64,000 nucleotides of DNA from positions 16,887,177-16,951,176 of the forward strand of contig OX424566.1 in assembly GCA_949152475.1 (NCBI GenBank), written 5' to 3'. The notes beneath the pieces were generated by a model. That model was given only the letters and a program-made list of their open reading frames with translations. It was not told where the DNA came from and made no database searches. How positions within the stretch are numbered: the first letter of the stretch is position 1; each line of letters opens with the position of its first letter. Shown piece by piece: positions 33,567 to 44,586 of this stretch. A program made the position numbers and the translations under genes. Source of the stretch: Terebella lapidaria (taxonomy: Eukaryota > Annelida > Polychaeta > Terebellida > Terebellidae).

Positions 33567-36500
33567 AAGGTGCTGCGGAGCAAGGACCTTCCGGGCAACA
33601 GAACAATGTTACATGCTCCACACCTGCGGTTGTCGTAACTACCAAACCGACAGTACCAACAGTTACGACTCCACAGCCGGCCCAGCCCACACCTCAGCTC
33701 CTTGAAGGGGTGTGTACGAAATGTCAAGCTCCGACCCCGAAACCGGCCTCTTTTCATGAAGGGGTGTCCGCACCGCAACCGCAACGGCCACCACGTGGAA
33801 ACCGTCGTCCTGAAGGGGTGTCACCCCCGACCGCTAACGGCACCGGAACGGACAGCATGTCCGAGATTGAGTGGATCTCCGACGACGGAGGATTCTACGC
33901 CTTTCCGAGTGGACCGGAATCCAAACTGCCGCCTCTTCACACCCTATTCAGGCCGCCGCCAGACGACCCCGAAATACCGGCTGTCATCAACAACTCCAGC
34001 GCCACCAATCACAAATGCTGGAAGTTGCCGGTACACGTCGGAAACAAGACGATAAAGGCTGTACTCGACTCCGGAGCGCAGATCTCCCTGCTCCGACGCG
34101 ATCAGCTACGTCACGTCCCTGCCGACCAGCGACATTTGCGATCTACTTCGGCTATTATTCGTGACGTCACTGGACAGTCAAGCCCGATCGATGGACTGAT
34201 CGACCTCCCAATCCAGGTCGGGACCAACCATATGATTGTGACATTTTGTGTAGCTGACATCCACGACGGCATGATACTCGGCATGAACTTTTTCCGGCAA
34301 GCTCACGCTGTGGTGAACTACGGCGAAGGAACAATACAGGTACACAAAGAAATCCTGTTTGCGCACAAGGACATTGAAGCCAATGTTGTAAGAATGGCTG
34401 TGCGCCGAGCCGTCACCGTCCCCGCACGTAGCGAGGCAATCGTAGAGCTAATTCCGACCTCCAGAGTTCGAGTTCGGCAGCATCCACGGATGATCCAACC
34501 ACTGACGGCCTTTCCCGAGGACACCGACCTCCTCATGGGAAGAACATTAACGACCTTGGACCGGCAATGTGTAAAGGTGTCTGTAGTCAATACGGCAGAT
34601 ACCGGTATTACACTTACTCGATCCGACCCTGTCGCCATAGCCAGTCCGATCGAGAGTGTTGTCGGAGCTCTACCAAGACCCGGAGAGGAGCCCGACCTGT
34701 CCACGGCCGACGCCAGTCACTACCGCGACCTGCCGCCACATCTACAAGAGATGGTGGATCGCGCCGGACTAGCGCCAGAACAACACCGGCGTTGCGCTAA
34801 CCTGATCCATCAATATCAGGACACCTTCATGCACCCGGATGGACAGTTGGGACGGACCCAAGTCGTCCAACACAAGATCGACACCGGCAATTCGGCCCCG
34901 ATTCGGCAACGTCAACGACGCGTCCCTCAGGCGCAACAGAGCATCATAGATGAGGAGGTCGACAAGATGCTTCGCTTGGGGTGCATTGAGCCGTCAGATT
35001 CGCCCTGGAGCGCACAGGTGGTGCTCGTGCGTAAAAAGAACGGCCAAGTAAGATTCTGCGTCGATTATCGGCTCCTGAATGACGTCACCCGCAAGGATTC
35101 ATATCCGTTGCCCAACATTCAGGACACTCATGACGCCCTGGCGGGCGCTACATACTTTTCGGCCTTGGACTTGGCTTCCGGTTACTGGCAAGTCGAAGTC
35201 GACCCTACAGACAGACCGAAAACTGCCTTTGCGACAAGGAAAGGACTATACCAGTTTAAGGTTATGCCATTCGGCCTCAGCAATGCACCGGCAACATTTG
35301 AACGGCTAATGGAAACCATACTCCGTGGATACTTGTGGACACGGTGTATGTGTTACCTGGATGACGTCATCGCTTACGGCAGAACATTCGATCAGGCACT
35401 CGCAAACCTGGAGGCGGTCCTGGATCGGATTAGATCGGCAGGCCTGAAGCTTCAACCCAAGAAGTGCGAACTGTTCCAGAGGGAAATTCTGTACTTGGGG
35501 TTTATAGTGAGCGGCCAAGGAATTCGTGTCGACCCCAACAAGGTTAAAGCCATCAGAGAATGGCCGACCCCGTGCGAGATCTCCGATGTCAGATCTTTCC
35601 TTGGTTTCGCCAATTACCACAGGCGATTCATCAAGGACTATGCTGAGATCGCCGAACCTCTCGTAGCACTCACCCGAGGTGAATGTCATTTCACTTGGGG
35701 ACCGGCTCAGCGACGCGCTTTTCGGCGGCTCCGCGACGCTCTCATCCAGGCGCCTAAGCTCGCGCATCCGACCCAGAGTCCGGATGATTACTTCATCCTC
35801 GACACAGACGCTAGCGGCTATGCTGTGGGAGGTGCACTCTCACAGAGGGTCAACGGGAAAGAAATCCCCATCGGGTTTGCCAGCAAAACCCTATCCCGGA
35901 CCCAACGGAACTATTGTACCACGTACCGAGAACTGCTGGCAGTGGTAGAAATGGTTCAACATTATCGGCATTATCTTTGGGGTAGGAAGTTCCTCCTCCG
36001 GACCGACCACAGCTCCTTGAGGTGGCTCAAGAACTACAGCGACGCGGACGGCATGCTCGCCAGGTGGCTCGCTAAGTTGCAGCAATACGACTTCAAGATA
36101 GAGCATCGGCCCGGCAAACTTCACGGCAACGCAGACGGCTTGTCACGGTGTCACAGTTGCAAACACCAAGACTGTCCCGGACGACTCGTCACACCTCCGA
36201 CCGACCCAGAGACAAGTTCCGGAGAACTTCCAGTTCGTCGGATCACTGTTGTTCCGGCTAAGACAAGGGCAGACCTCCTGGACAGTGATTCCATAACATC
36301 ACCGGTCTTGCCCCAACTAGTTTCGGCACGCCAAGTTGTTCGAGTCCGTGCTTTGGACGCCACACTTGATGGGCAAAAGTGGCTTTCGGACTATTCGACT
36401 CAGGACATTGTCGCGGCACAGCAAGCCGACCCGAGCGTCGGAAAAGTGCGACAGTGGATGTTGATCGGCACTAAACCAGACTCTAAGGAGGTAGCGCGCC

Positions 36501-38095
36501 ATGGGGAGGAGGTAAAAACACTTGTTTCCAGATGGAGCCTCCTGGCGCTACAAGACGGGGTACTAGTTCGGCACGTAAAACCCGACCCCGCTGGACGGCT
36601 TGTGGTGCAAACCGTGCTCCCCGTAGCACTCAGAACGCAGGTTTTGCACCAACTTCACGACCTGAAGATTGTCGGACATCTCGGCATTCAGCGAACCATC
36701 GAGAGAGTCAGGCGCCGATTCTACTGGCCCGGCCTGGCACTGGATGTCGCCCGCTGGTGTGCCCGCTGTTCGCAATGTGTCACCCGCAAAGGAAAACCGG
36801 CCCCAAAACGATCGCCTCTGACACAGTTGCCGACAGGAGCGCCTTTCGACCGGATCGCGATGGACATTCTCGACACCCACAAAGTCACGGGAAGAGGCCA
36901 TCGATATATCCTTGTTGTGTCGGACTATTTCACAAAATATACGGACGCCTTCCCGCTGCGGCGACATACCGCCAAAAATGTTGCCGACATCCTGGTAAAC
37001 AGATGGATAGTTTATCATGGCGTCCCCAAGGCAATCCATAGCGACCAGGGCACCGAGTTCGAGTCGGCTCTATTTCGGCATGTCGTGCGTCTTCTGGGCG
37101 CTAAGAAGATCCGCACGGCCCCATATCGACCTCAGAGCGACGGCCAGGTTGAGCGATTCAACAGGACATTGCTCAACATGCTGAGTGCATTCGTCAGCGA
37201 TCGTGCAAACGACTGGGACGTGCACCTGCCATATGTGTTAATGGCCTATCGAACCTCAGTACACTCGTCCACGGGATGCACCCCGCATCTGATGGTGTAT
37301 GGACACGAGTGTAACTTGCCAGTCGACCTCATGTTCTCGACTTACGACCCCGAACCTCTACCTCCGTGTGGTCCGGAGTATGTGGAGTATTTACGGCAAG
37401 CGATCAGGACGGCCCACGGTTTCGCTCAGGACCATCTTGAGAAAGCGGCAATTCGGCAGAAGATGGGTTATGACGCCCACGCCAAGCCTCGACCCCAGTT
37501 CCAACCAGGAGAACTGGTCCGATATTATTATCTGCCCCTCACGCAGAATAATAAGTTCGCTCGGCCTTGGACTGGTCCCTGGAGGATCGTCGACCGTGTG
37601 ACTGAGGTAGATTACCGGATCGCCTTGGTTTCCAACCCTCGGAACACTCGTGTTGTTCATCTGGACGTACTCAAGCCGTACGAAGGTGACAACCAAGCGG
37701 CTCACATCTATTCCGACCCTGTACGACCTTCGACGTCGTCAAGTAAATCCGGCTCAGAGCAATCGGCCGACCCCCTGGGGCTCCTCAAGGAGTTCTACTA
37801 CCCCTGGGAGGTCACAGTGCAAGATCGGCATACAGATACAGACCAAACAGCTGAGTCTGACTCGTCAGCGGCCCAAGATCGTAAATCGCGATCTCCAACT
37901 TCATCCGGCTCAAGTCGTCGTCGGCAACGGAAAAGATCACGCAGATCAAGTTCCGACACACCAAAACCGGCACGAAAGACACGCAGGCAAAAACCTGTGA
38001 TATCATCCGACCCCGAGACAAGCGAGGCTACGCCCCCGCCTGCACGACCAAATCGGCCCAGACGCAACGTACGCAGACCGGCCCGTTACAGATAA
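33563..38095 (+). CDS. pol: Pol polyprotein: protease, RT, RNase H, integrase
   Basis: About 1,510 residues, probably made as a Gag-Pol fusion because the frame has no obvious own ATG. Numbering is from 33563. An N-terminal Pro-rich linker has an 18-residue repeat with EGV at residues 48, 66 and 84. Next come an aspartic protease (LDSGAQISLL, D169) and an RT (about 460-640) with the YLDD box at 598-601. RNase H follows (LDTDASG near 747, about 740-870). The integrase has an HHCC zinc domain from about 1032 and a catalytic triad D1101, D1161, E1197 with the expected DD35E spacing. A GPW-containing segment (TGPWRIVD) resembles the GPY/F module. The last ~70 residues are Arg/Ser/Pro-rich and strongly basic; no chromodomain was seen. 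No breaks were seen, so it looks coding-competent. Confidence 0.95.
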   Translation: MEGAAEQGPSGQQNNVTCSTPAVVVTTKPTVPTVTTPQPAQPTPQLLEGVCTKCQAPTPKPASFHEGVSAPQPQRPPRGNRRPEGVSPPTANGTGTDSMSEIEWISDDGGFYAFPSGPESKLPPLHTLFRPPPDDPEIPAVINNSSATNHKCWKLPVHVGNKTIKAVLDSGAQISLLRRDQLRHVPADQRHLRSTSAIIRDVTGQSSPIDGLIDLPIQVGTNHMIVTFCVADIHDGMILGMNFFRQAHAVVNYGEGTIQVHKEILFAHKDIEANVVRMAVRRAVTVPARSEAIVELIPTSRVRVRQHPRMIQPLTAFPEDTDLLMGRTLTTLDRQCVKVSVVNTADTGITLTRSDPVAIASPIESVVGALPRPGEEPDLSTADASHYRDLPPHLQEMVDRAGLAPEQHRRCANLIHQYQDTFMHPDGQLGRTQVVQHKIDTGNSAPIRQRQRRVPQAQQSIIDEEVDKMLRLGCIEPSDSPWSAQVVLVRKKNGQVRFCVDYRLLNDVTRKDSYPLPNIQDTHDALAGATYFSALDLASGYWQVEVDPTDRPKTAFATRKGLYQFKVMPFGLSNAPATFERLMETILRGYLWTRCMCYLDDVIAYGRTFDQALANLEAVLDRIRSAGLKLQPKKCELFQREILYLGFIVSGQGIRVDPNKVKAIREWPTPCEISDVRSFLGFANYHRRFIKDYAEIAEPLVALTRGECHFTWGPAQRRAFRRLRDALIQAPKLAHPTQSPDDYFILDTDASGYAVGGALSQRVNGKEIPIGFASKTLSRTQRNYCTTYRELLAVVEMVQHYRHYLWGRKFLLRTDHSSLRWLKNYSDADGMLARWLAKLQQYDFKIEHRPGKLHGNADGLSRCHSCKHQDCPGRLVTPPTDPETSSGELPVRRITVVPAKTRADLLDSDSITSPVLPQLVSARQVVRVRALDATLDGQKWLSDYSTQDIVAAQQADPSVGKVRQWMLIGTKPDSKEVARHGEEVKTLVSRWSLLALQDGVLVRHVKPDPAGRLVVQTVLPVALRTQVLHQLHDLKIVGHLGIQRTIERVRRRFYWPGLALDVARWCARCSQCVTRKGKPAPKRSPLTQLPTGAPFDRIAMDILDTHKVTGRGHRYILVVSDYFTKYTDAFPLRRHTAKNVADILVNRWIVYHGVPKAIHSDQGTEFESALFRHVVRLLGAKKIRTAPYRPQSDGQVERFNRTLLNMLSAFVSDRANDWDVHLPYVLMAYRTSVHSSTGCTPHLMVYGHECNLPVDLMFSTYDPEPLPPCGPEYVEYLRQAIRTAHGFAQDHLEKAAIRQKMGYDAHAKPRPQFQPGELVRYYYLPLTQNNKFARPWTGPWRIVDRVTEVDYRIALVSNPRNTRVVHLDVLKPYEGDNQAAHIYSDPVRPSTSSSKSGSEQSADPLGLLKEFYYPWEVTVQDRHTDTDQTAESDSSAAQDRKSRSPTSSGSSRRRQRKRSRRSSSDTPKPARKTRRQKPVISSDPETSEATPPPARPNRPRRNVRRPARYR
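33703..33821 (+). repeat. Three internal copies of the polypurine-tract 11-mer
   Basis: TGAAGGGGTGT occurs at 33703-33713, 33757-33767 and 33811-33821, spaced exactly 54 bases apart, and again as the 3' polypurine tract at 39776-39786. In pol each copy encodes EGV with identical codons, inside an 18-residue tandem unit. The rest of each unit has diverged far more than the 11-mer. Confidence 0.85.
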
Positions 38096-39788
38096 CCCCG
38101 GCCTTGTTATCTGATTGATGCCATTGATGATGAATTATGCATGTCTAACGGACTATGATATCATGTCATTCCCCATAATAATATATTATATTACAATAAC
38201 AATATATGCATTTAATATGTACAAGATGTCAGTGAGGCAATTTCGGTATATATACACTTGATATGATTTCATAATTATGATGCTGGTGAATAATTGGTTT
38301 CGACCCCGTATAGCATGTACCATTGTTCCGCGTGTGTTACGCACTAACTAAAATATCATGTCAAGTTTCTATCCATGTGTCAGCCGAAGAGGATAATAAT
38401 CATGTCACACCGTGAGTAAGGCCACTTAGTTGTCGAAGAGGTGGTAGTGTGATTCGTTCCGGGGTATGCGTCGACAGAGCCTCTACCCACTCCATGTAGT
38501 ATTCGGAGGAACGGCCCAGTGGTACGGGAACCAGTCACGGAAAAGCTATCATGCCAAGATGCGGCCTGTCATCAAACTCATCACACAAATATTCAAAGCG
38601 CCACGGTGTGACCGACCCAGTTCATTGCAATTTCGACCCCTACAATATAGCGGCCCCGTCGTCTTGTGAACTGGCTGAAAATGAACGGAACGATGTCCGC
38701 CCCTGTGAGTGATTGATATTATTATCTCAGCCTTTAATCAATGTGTGTCGTCTGCAAAACAGCAATTCGACCCCGCTAGTCTACTGTGCGCTAACTCTGA
38801 AAGAAAAGGAACGATAGACTGTATAGGTCACAAGGTTCGCACGAGCGCAGGTAGACCCTGTAGCTGTTCACAGCACCTCCATGAACTCCCCTTAATAATT
38901 TCAATAGTGAGTCGTCGGGCAAAAAGAGCCCAGAAATTTGAACAGTCGATAAGTACATTTAGGATATGTTTTGGAACGTGTAATCCAGGGGACGGCAGAT
39001 GAACATTCGGAAAACTGGACAGTGTGTGGACCCCCCTGCTGTCGTAACGGACCGGCCTGGTAGGTCGGAGAAGGATCGTACCCGCGTTTCCCTGACGACG
39101 GCCCCGCCTCGCGGCACACACCCGGAACAACAACTCGCTGCATGAGGATCGGATTCGAACAAGTATAAGGCCATACTTCAGAAAACATGGCAGAATTCGA
39201 CCCTGAACAAACCCGAACTATTTCTACAATCGACCCAGTGAACTTGTCGGCCTCACATCACAGCGGCCCCGCCTTCTCCCGCCAGCAAATGTGGTCGGGA
39301 GTAGTAACGAACTTCGGCCTTGAACTGCCGGCCCTGTTGTGTCGGCCCCACAGGATAGTGACTAGGAAATCCTGGTCACGCTGATCTGCTCGACCCTGAA
39401 CTGTCGGCCCAGCATCATGTCGGCCCTATAGTGACACGGGAGAAGTAATCCTGGTCACTGTAATCATCTTAGTCACGTAATTTGTCCATTCTACTAGAGA
39501 ATGTCGAGGAGTTTTGTTTAATCATATCATATCATCTCATACTCGTTGTTGTGCATGTATTTGTAAATGTATCATCGTAGTGACTGCTGACGGGCTGACT
39601 GCTGACGTTTATTTTGACGGTTAGGAATTTTTATTGTATGAAGTGTTTTCCCATTGTCGTGCGGCGAGTGTGTGTGAGTGTTGGGGTTTGACCTTTTAGG
39701 ACTTTTTAGCTTTTTATTGTTTAGTTTTTGCGACGGTAGGGTCCGGGGAGGGTAATCTCCGAGGGCGTAGATTAATGAAGGGGTGTAA
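38096..39788 (+). other. Long non-coding 3' segment of the retrotransposon
   Basis: About 1.7 kb between pol and the 3' LTR with no env-like or other convincing open frame. The first half is AT-rich. The stretch 38290-39430 carries many TCGACC/TCGGCC hexamers (11 by eye). It may hold cis-acting RNA or expression signals, or be remains of captured sequence. Confidence 0.75.
39776..39788 (+). promoter_or_regulatory. 3' polypurine tract
   Basis: TGAAGGGGTGTAA directly precedes the TGTAGC start of the 3' LTR. The purine block GAAGGGG is the expected plus-strand primer in reverse transcription. The G run is separated from the LTR by a few bases. Confidence 0.75.
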
Positions 39789-40564
39789 TGTAGCATTTTT
39801 AGTGACAGTAAACGCCCGTTCCCTCCCGCACACATCTCCATGACAACTCGCCCACGCATATTCTACACACCACGCTAAATATAACCACTACACGATCACT
39901 GCCTGGACAAAACATACAAAACCACGAATAACCACGCGACCCCCAAACAAGGCAAACACAGGTCAAACAGCTCACACCTTCGGCCCCGTCCAATCAAATA
40001 ATTCGACCCCAGTACACCGGCCTTGACCTTCATACACCTGCACTCATACACATGGAAATAACATGCACCGCACGAGACCAAACATGCCAGAACATACACC
40101 GGGAAATTCCACTTTCCCGGTGAGATCAGCACACATCAGCACATACATGACCAATCACATCACCGTATACTTGAGGCGGGAAAACTTGCAGACACATAGA
40201 CAAAAGCCCGCGAAGTTGTGTAGAAGCGGCCACAGAGAATAGACGTGTTGTGACATGGCTAAGAAAATGGCTGCAATCGTATAAAGTGGATATCGAAGCT
40301 ACATAACGTGGACATTTAAGCTGAATATATAAACTGTGATATCGATATATTGATATACAAGGGACTATAAATCTAGGATATATTTACGACCGGGAAACAT
40401 CATCAGACACATAGGTGAGATTGTCGGCCCAATTGTAGTGTGTTTGCGGCATTGAACAGTTCCATTGAATAAACTATTTAATTGAAACTGCCGGCCTTGT
40501 GATTAACTCAACGTATTAAAGTGAAGTCGGCCTGATACTGGCCTGAAGAACGGTATTCTTCACA
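39789..40564 (+). repeat. 3' LTR
   Basis: 776 bases, apparently identical to 30181-30956, including the hairpin and AATAAA. It lies outside the palindrome, so it is present only once, unlike the 5' LTR. Confidence 0.95.
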
Positions 40565-43500
40565 ATTATGGAGTACATGCGATGGCACTAACATCTATGA
40601 AGCAAATATTGACAGGTCCTAATAATTGATCACATTTATGCGTTGACAGATGTGGGTACACATCGAGTGTAATGTCTAGTGTCCTTGTCATGTACTTGAT
40701 TTGATGGTATTGTTTGGTCGTGCCTTGTTTCGATTGCGAAAGCTATCCAATATTTCGTGTTCGTCAGTATGACACTATGACGCCAGTGTGTCTGTGGATG
40801 AACTAATTGGTCGGGCTATCCTCGGGGACAAATTTAACTCCTCCACCAGCAGTGACACCGACTCAGTAGTATGAATGTACGTATCAATCTATTACCACCA
40901 ATACAGTCAGATTCAGTTGATGCCAATAACAAACGTAGAATACAACATTTTGCAATAGAAACAAAGCCCGACCAAATAGTTTATCCAAAGACACACTGGT
41001 CAACGAATACAAATGATGGGCATACAAGGATGCTCAGTTTTATGATGCAAATATTGATTGCTTTCTCCAATCGATCGCCATGGCTCGCTGACAAAGTTGA
41101 TATTTGTTGAGGTGCAAAGCCATCCCCTCACATAGTTATCGTGTTTGGTGTTTATCCGATTTAATATTATGTCCAATGAAAGACTGTTGGCAGATTGTTG
41201 CAGTAAACGAAACATAATACTATTGTTTAGCAGAAATTCGTTCTTGGTCACAACATTACTGAATTTGACCAAACAAGGTCCAATATTGTGCTAATTTCCG
41301 TATCCTGGATGTCTTCTGCAGAAGTTGCAATTGCGTTGATTATTCAGTGAGCTGTACACCTGCTACATGCATAAAACCTCTCTGTTCTTCATTTTTCTCA
41401 TGATTGAAAATTTTCTGTCTATTCAGCACTGTTTGGGGAGTTTGTATTTGATGTTGACGTGTCTGAAATTTTGGAGGCTTTTCCTGTAACAACCAGGGCG
41501 GCACATCTTTCCTATTCCGTGTTCAATGCTGGATGGTTGGAGTATGTGGCCTGCATGGGTCATTTTCTAACCACGCAAATATGATGATGAACAATTTTGT
41601 GTCTGTAGTATATTTTAAAATCGCATGCTTTATATTTCACAAAAGTTTAGGGTATATTAATGCTGACGAACACAAGTCTCTGTACAAAGTCTTTCACATA
41701 ATGGCAATATGGCACCGTTGTCAGACAATTTCCTTATTATCATGATGCATTTTCATTATTTCAAGATTTCAGCTTCTTCTGTAATAAAAATACAGGGGTA
41801 CAAACGGCTGGTTTTTAAAGGGCATGATGACCCTGAATAGGCCAAATTGAGAGCCGATATTATGTCCTACTTCCTATCTTTCATTTAACACAATGTATTT
41901 AATTCATATCGTGATCCATTATAAAACGAATCCATGTCAAGGATATGAGCATCAGGTTGCCTGCGGTCGTACATAGGAAAATTGAGATTTAATCCACACT
42001 TGACATTTGAACCATCACGAATACAGACATACACAGTGATTCTACTGCGTGTAAGTACTCCTGGAAAACGGACACTTGGCTGCCCTGTTTGAGGAGCTTT
42101 GGAATGACTATTGTGTATCAGTTTCGTACTACACCACAACCACTTATGTAATATGCACACGGTGACCACCTATAAGCGTACACACCTGGGTTTGATGGAG
42201 TTTTGCACGCTAGGACGATAGTATAATCTGCACTATAAGTTACGATATTTTACCTTCATCCACAGGTCCGATGGGTGCCGAGACTGGCATTTAATCCCAA
42301 AATAAACTTGTTCATTAGTGAAATTTCACGGAAGCAATGCAGTCTGCATACTGCGAAACATATCCCAACGCTAGCTCCCCATGGTGTGTCCCCGAAAAAA
42401 ACATCCCTATAATTGGCTTTCTCAAGGTTGAAAAACACCGGAAGTTAGTGGTCGCGCCCGCCCGTTTCATGTTTTATTAGGAAAGTTTTTTGAAGAACCT
42501 AGTCCGATGTTTTAGAACTATTTGCAGTGTTTCAGGACATAGCTTACACAGAATTATTTACTGTTTTTTTTTTAATTTCGTAGAAGTTTATGTCTATGTT
42601 TTTCCTTGACGGCAGTTATAGTGTGTTTTGTTTGTGAAGTTTTGTAATTTCGTTAGTATTCCGTATTATCAGATATCATATGTAGATAGTCTTATGTATT
42701 TCTGCTAACAAAATATGTGGTGGCCCAGAGTTTTTGGTCGATTTCGCATAAAACTCAGTGTTGTTAAATAACACATACCGCTAATAAATAACATCTTGCA
42801 TATTGAACAGTGTTTGTGTTGTTTACTGTAAATAGTAAGGGCAACATAACCGTCTCAACACAACTTTGGTACTGGAACAATGCTTCAGTGTGCAAAGCAT
42901 GCTTAGGAATGGAAAGAGCTTGAAAACTTTAAAAATTAGTCTTCCGAAATCAGCAAGACCGAGTAGAACAAAGGGTAGAAATGATGGCGTAAGGGTGTTG
43001 GGGTATAACCACGTTTAGTGTAGAAAATGTGGGTGCCTGACCCGTGATGCAGATCAACGCCTGGTAACGTAGTAAATTGAAGTCAGATGATGGTTTTCAG
43101 TATATATCTAAAAAATAGGACGTTTTAGGGTATGCCATAAACAAATACTCATATTACATTTGGTTGAAATAAATGAATTGTTTATGATCTAGTCGAATAT
43201 CATATGCGAACTATGTGTTTTCTGAATTAGTTAGGTAAGCAAAATTGTTCAAATCGGACATAAAAACTCTGATGTGTAAAATGAACATAGTACATCAATA
43301 ATGTTGCGATAAGTTTTCACTTTAAATTTCAGGTCATTACTTCCTGTCCAGCCGGAATGGACACCAAAACTTCTAACTGTGAAAAGCAATAAACACGTTT
43401 AATGGAATATTCATGTCTACTGATTGCCCACATTGCTGATGGATGTCCATATTGATGGTCATCCATCGTGGATATTAACAGGGGATTCCACTATGTCCGT

Positions 43501-44586
43501 GATTTTCATTTTCAAGGTATATTTATGAATGTAACTCTTATTGAAAACCTTTAGAATGAATGTTGTGTATTAATCCCAAACTGCATGGGAACATTCAGTT
43601 GCGTTTACAACAGTATCCACTTATTCTCGAATACGACAGGACCAATGAGTGAGGGGACTGTCAATTATGTTCAAAATAATCTTGTCTGTTAGTGGGATTC
43701 ACGGAACTAATACAGTCAGCGTTAGCACCACAAGTTGTCCCTCCATAAACACTACTTAATCGACTCTCAAGGTTGAAAAAACACGGAAAGCGGTGGGTGT
43801 CAAGCACATACGGATCGCAAATGTTGATCATTATCCAATAAATGGTACGGCACAAAGTACCGAACAAAAGCAAAAAAGGTAACATCCCTAGTCTTGTAGG
43901 AGACCAACTGATAGAGATATGTGGACGTCTGACTTGCAATGCATTAATACACATGATTCCGTATTAACTTAAAGTAGGACGGCATTTTACCATCAAGATT
44001 TTACAATTGCTTAGGACAAATTCTGATATACCGTACAATGTATAACGCTGTCACGGAATCTAGGATCAGATTGAAGTATCTGTCACTTTAACTAAGTATT
44101 CACATCTGGTGCTCACCGTTCATTGCTCTATTGTCTTGATCTTCATTAGAGTTGATTGAAATATTTCAAACCATGTATTGTTTCCTGCAATAGTAAGTTA
44201 GATAGGTGTGCAAAATTGTTTAAAAACCTCGTAGCATGCCGATGAAAGGGCTTTTCATTTAGTGTATTATGAATAATTTTCAATAAATTCGAACGCATTT
44301 TACTAATACAATCAATTGGTTTCGAGATATCCAATCAAATAAGCACTCCTTCCGTAAATTGCCGAAGATTTTTATCCTTAATTTAGTGTGGGTCACGTGG
44401 TTGGTGACGACAGTTGAGGCAGAACTGAAAGTACATGTAGCCAGCAAGGTAAACTGCATGTCGCGTATTCCGTGGTGTATGTTTAACAAGCTAAGTGAAG
44501 TTAGTGAACAGATGAGATGGTGGCAATACGGCATTTCTTGTCTTGATATTTAGAATCAGTATTACTTATTCACCCAGAACGGAGGT
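40565..44586. other. Repeat-derived non-coding region
   Basis: No supported gene. Stretches with ATGATGCAAATATTGA-like cores (40590-40800 and 41030-41110) resemble others at 50530-50720 and 52870-53100. A family B repeat lies at 43150-43580, and a further partial copy near 44040-44220 resembles 24655-24780. Otherwise featureless AT-rich DNA. Confidence 0.6.
43150..43580 (+). repeat. Dispersed repeat family B, copy 3
   Basis: Collinear with 25850-26240. Shares CATTACTTCCTG, CAGCCGGAATGGACACC, AATGGAATATTCATGTCT and GGTATATTTATGAAT. Confidence 0.75.

Larger units (their letters stand above)
26400..39181. repeat. Giant inverted repeat, right arm
   Basis: Reverse complement of 11794-24575 with no difference seen. 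Its inner boundary at 26400 is sharp. Beyond 39181 the sequence continues normally through the rest of the retrotransposon, so this is the arm with an intact outer context. Confidence 0.97.
30181..40564 (+). mobile_element. Ty3/gypsy-type LTR retrotransposon, whole-looking
   Basis: 10,384 bases with, in order, a 776 bp 5' LTR, primer binding site, gag, pol, a 1.7 kb non-coding segment, polypurine tract and a 776 bp 3' LTR. The protease-RT-RNase H-integrase order is that of Ty3/gypsy elements; I do not assign a clade. The LTRs begin TGTAGC and end CTTCACA and are flanked by the 4-base duplication ATTA (30177-30180 and 40565-40568). The LTRs look identical, gag and pol show no breaks, and GC and CpG content are far above the flanks, all pointing to a very young insertion. 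Its first 9.0 kb lies within the right palindrome arm; the last 1.4 kb lies outside it. Confidence 0.96.

Noticed and set aside
38096-39788. An env gene after pol
   Set aside because: No open frame of useful length, signal peptide or transmembrane segment was seen.
39572-39859. Open frame crossing from the 3' segment into the 3' LTR (minus strand)
   Set aside because: It spans functional non-coding parts of the retrotransposon and has no motif.
44146-44553. Short open frames just before the Penelope-like remnant
   Set aside because: They show no similarity to the missing N-terminal part of the RT and lie on conflicting strands.
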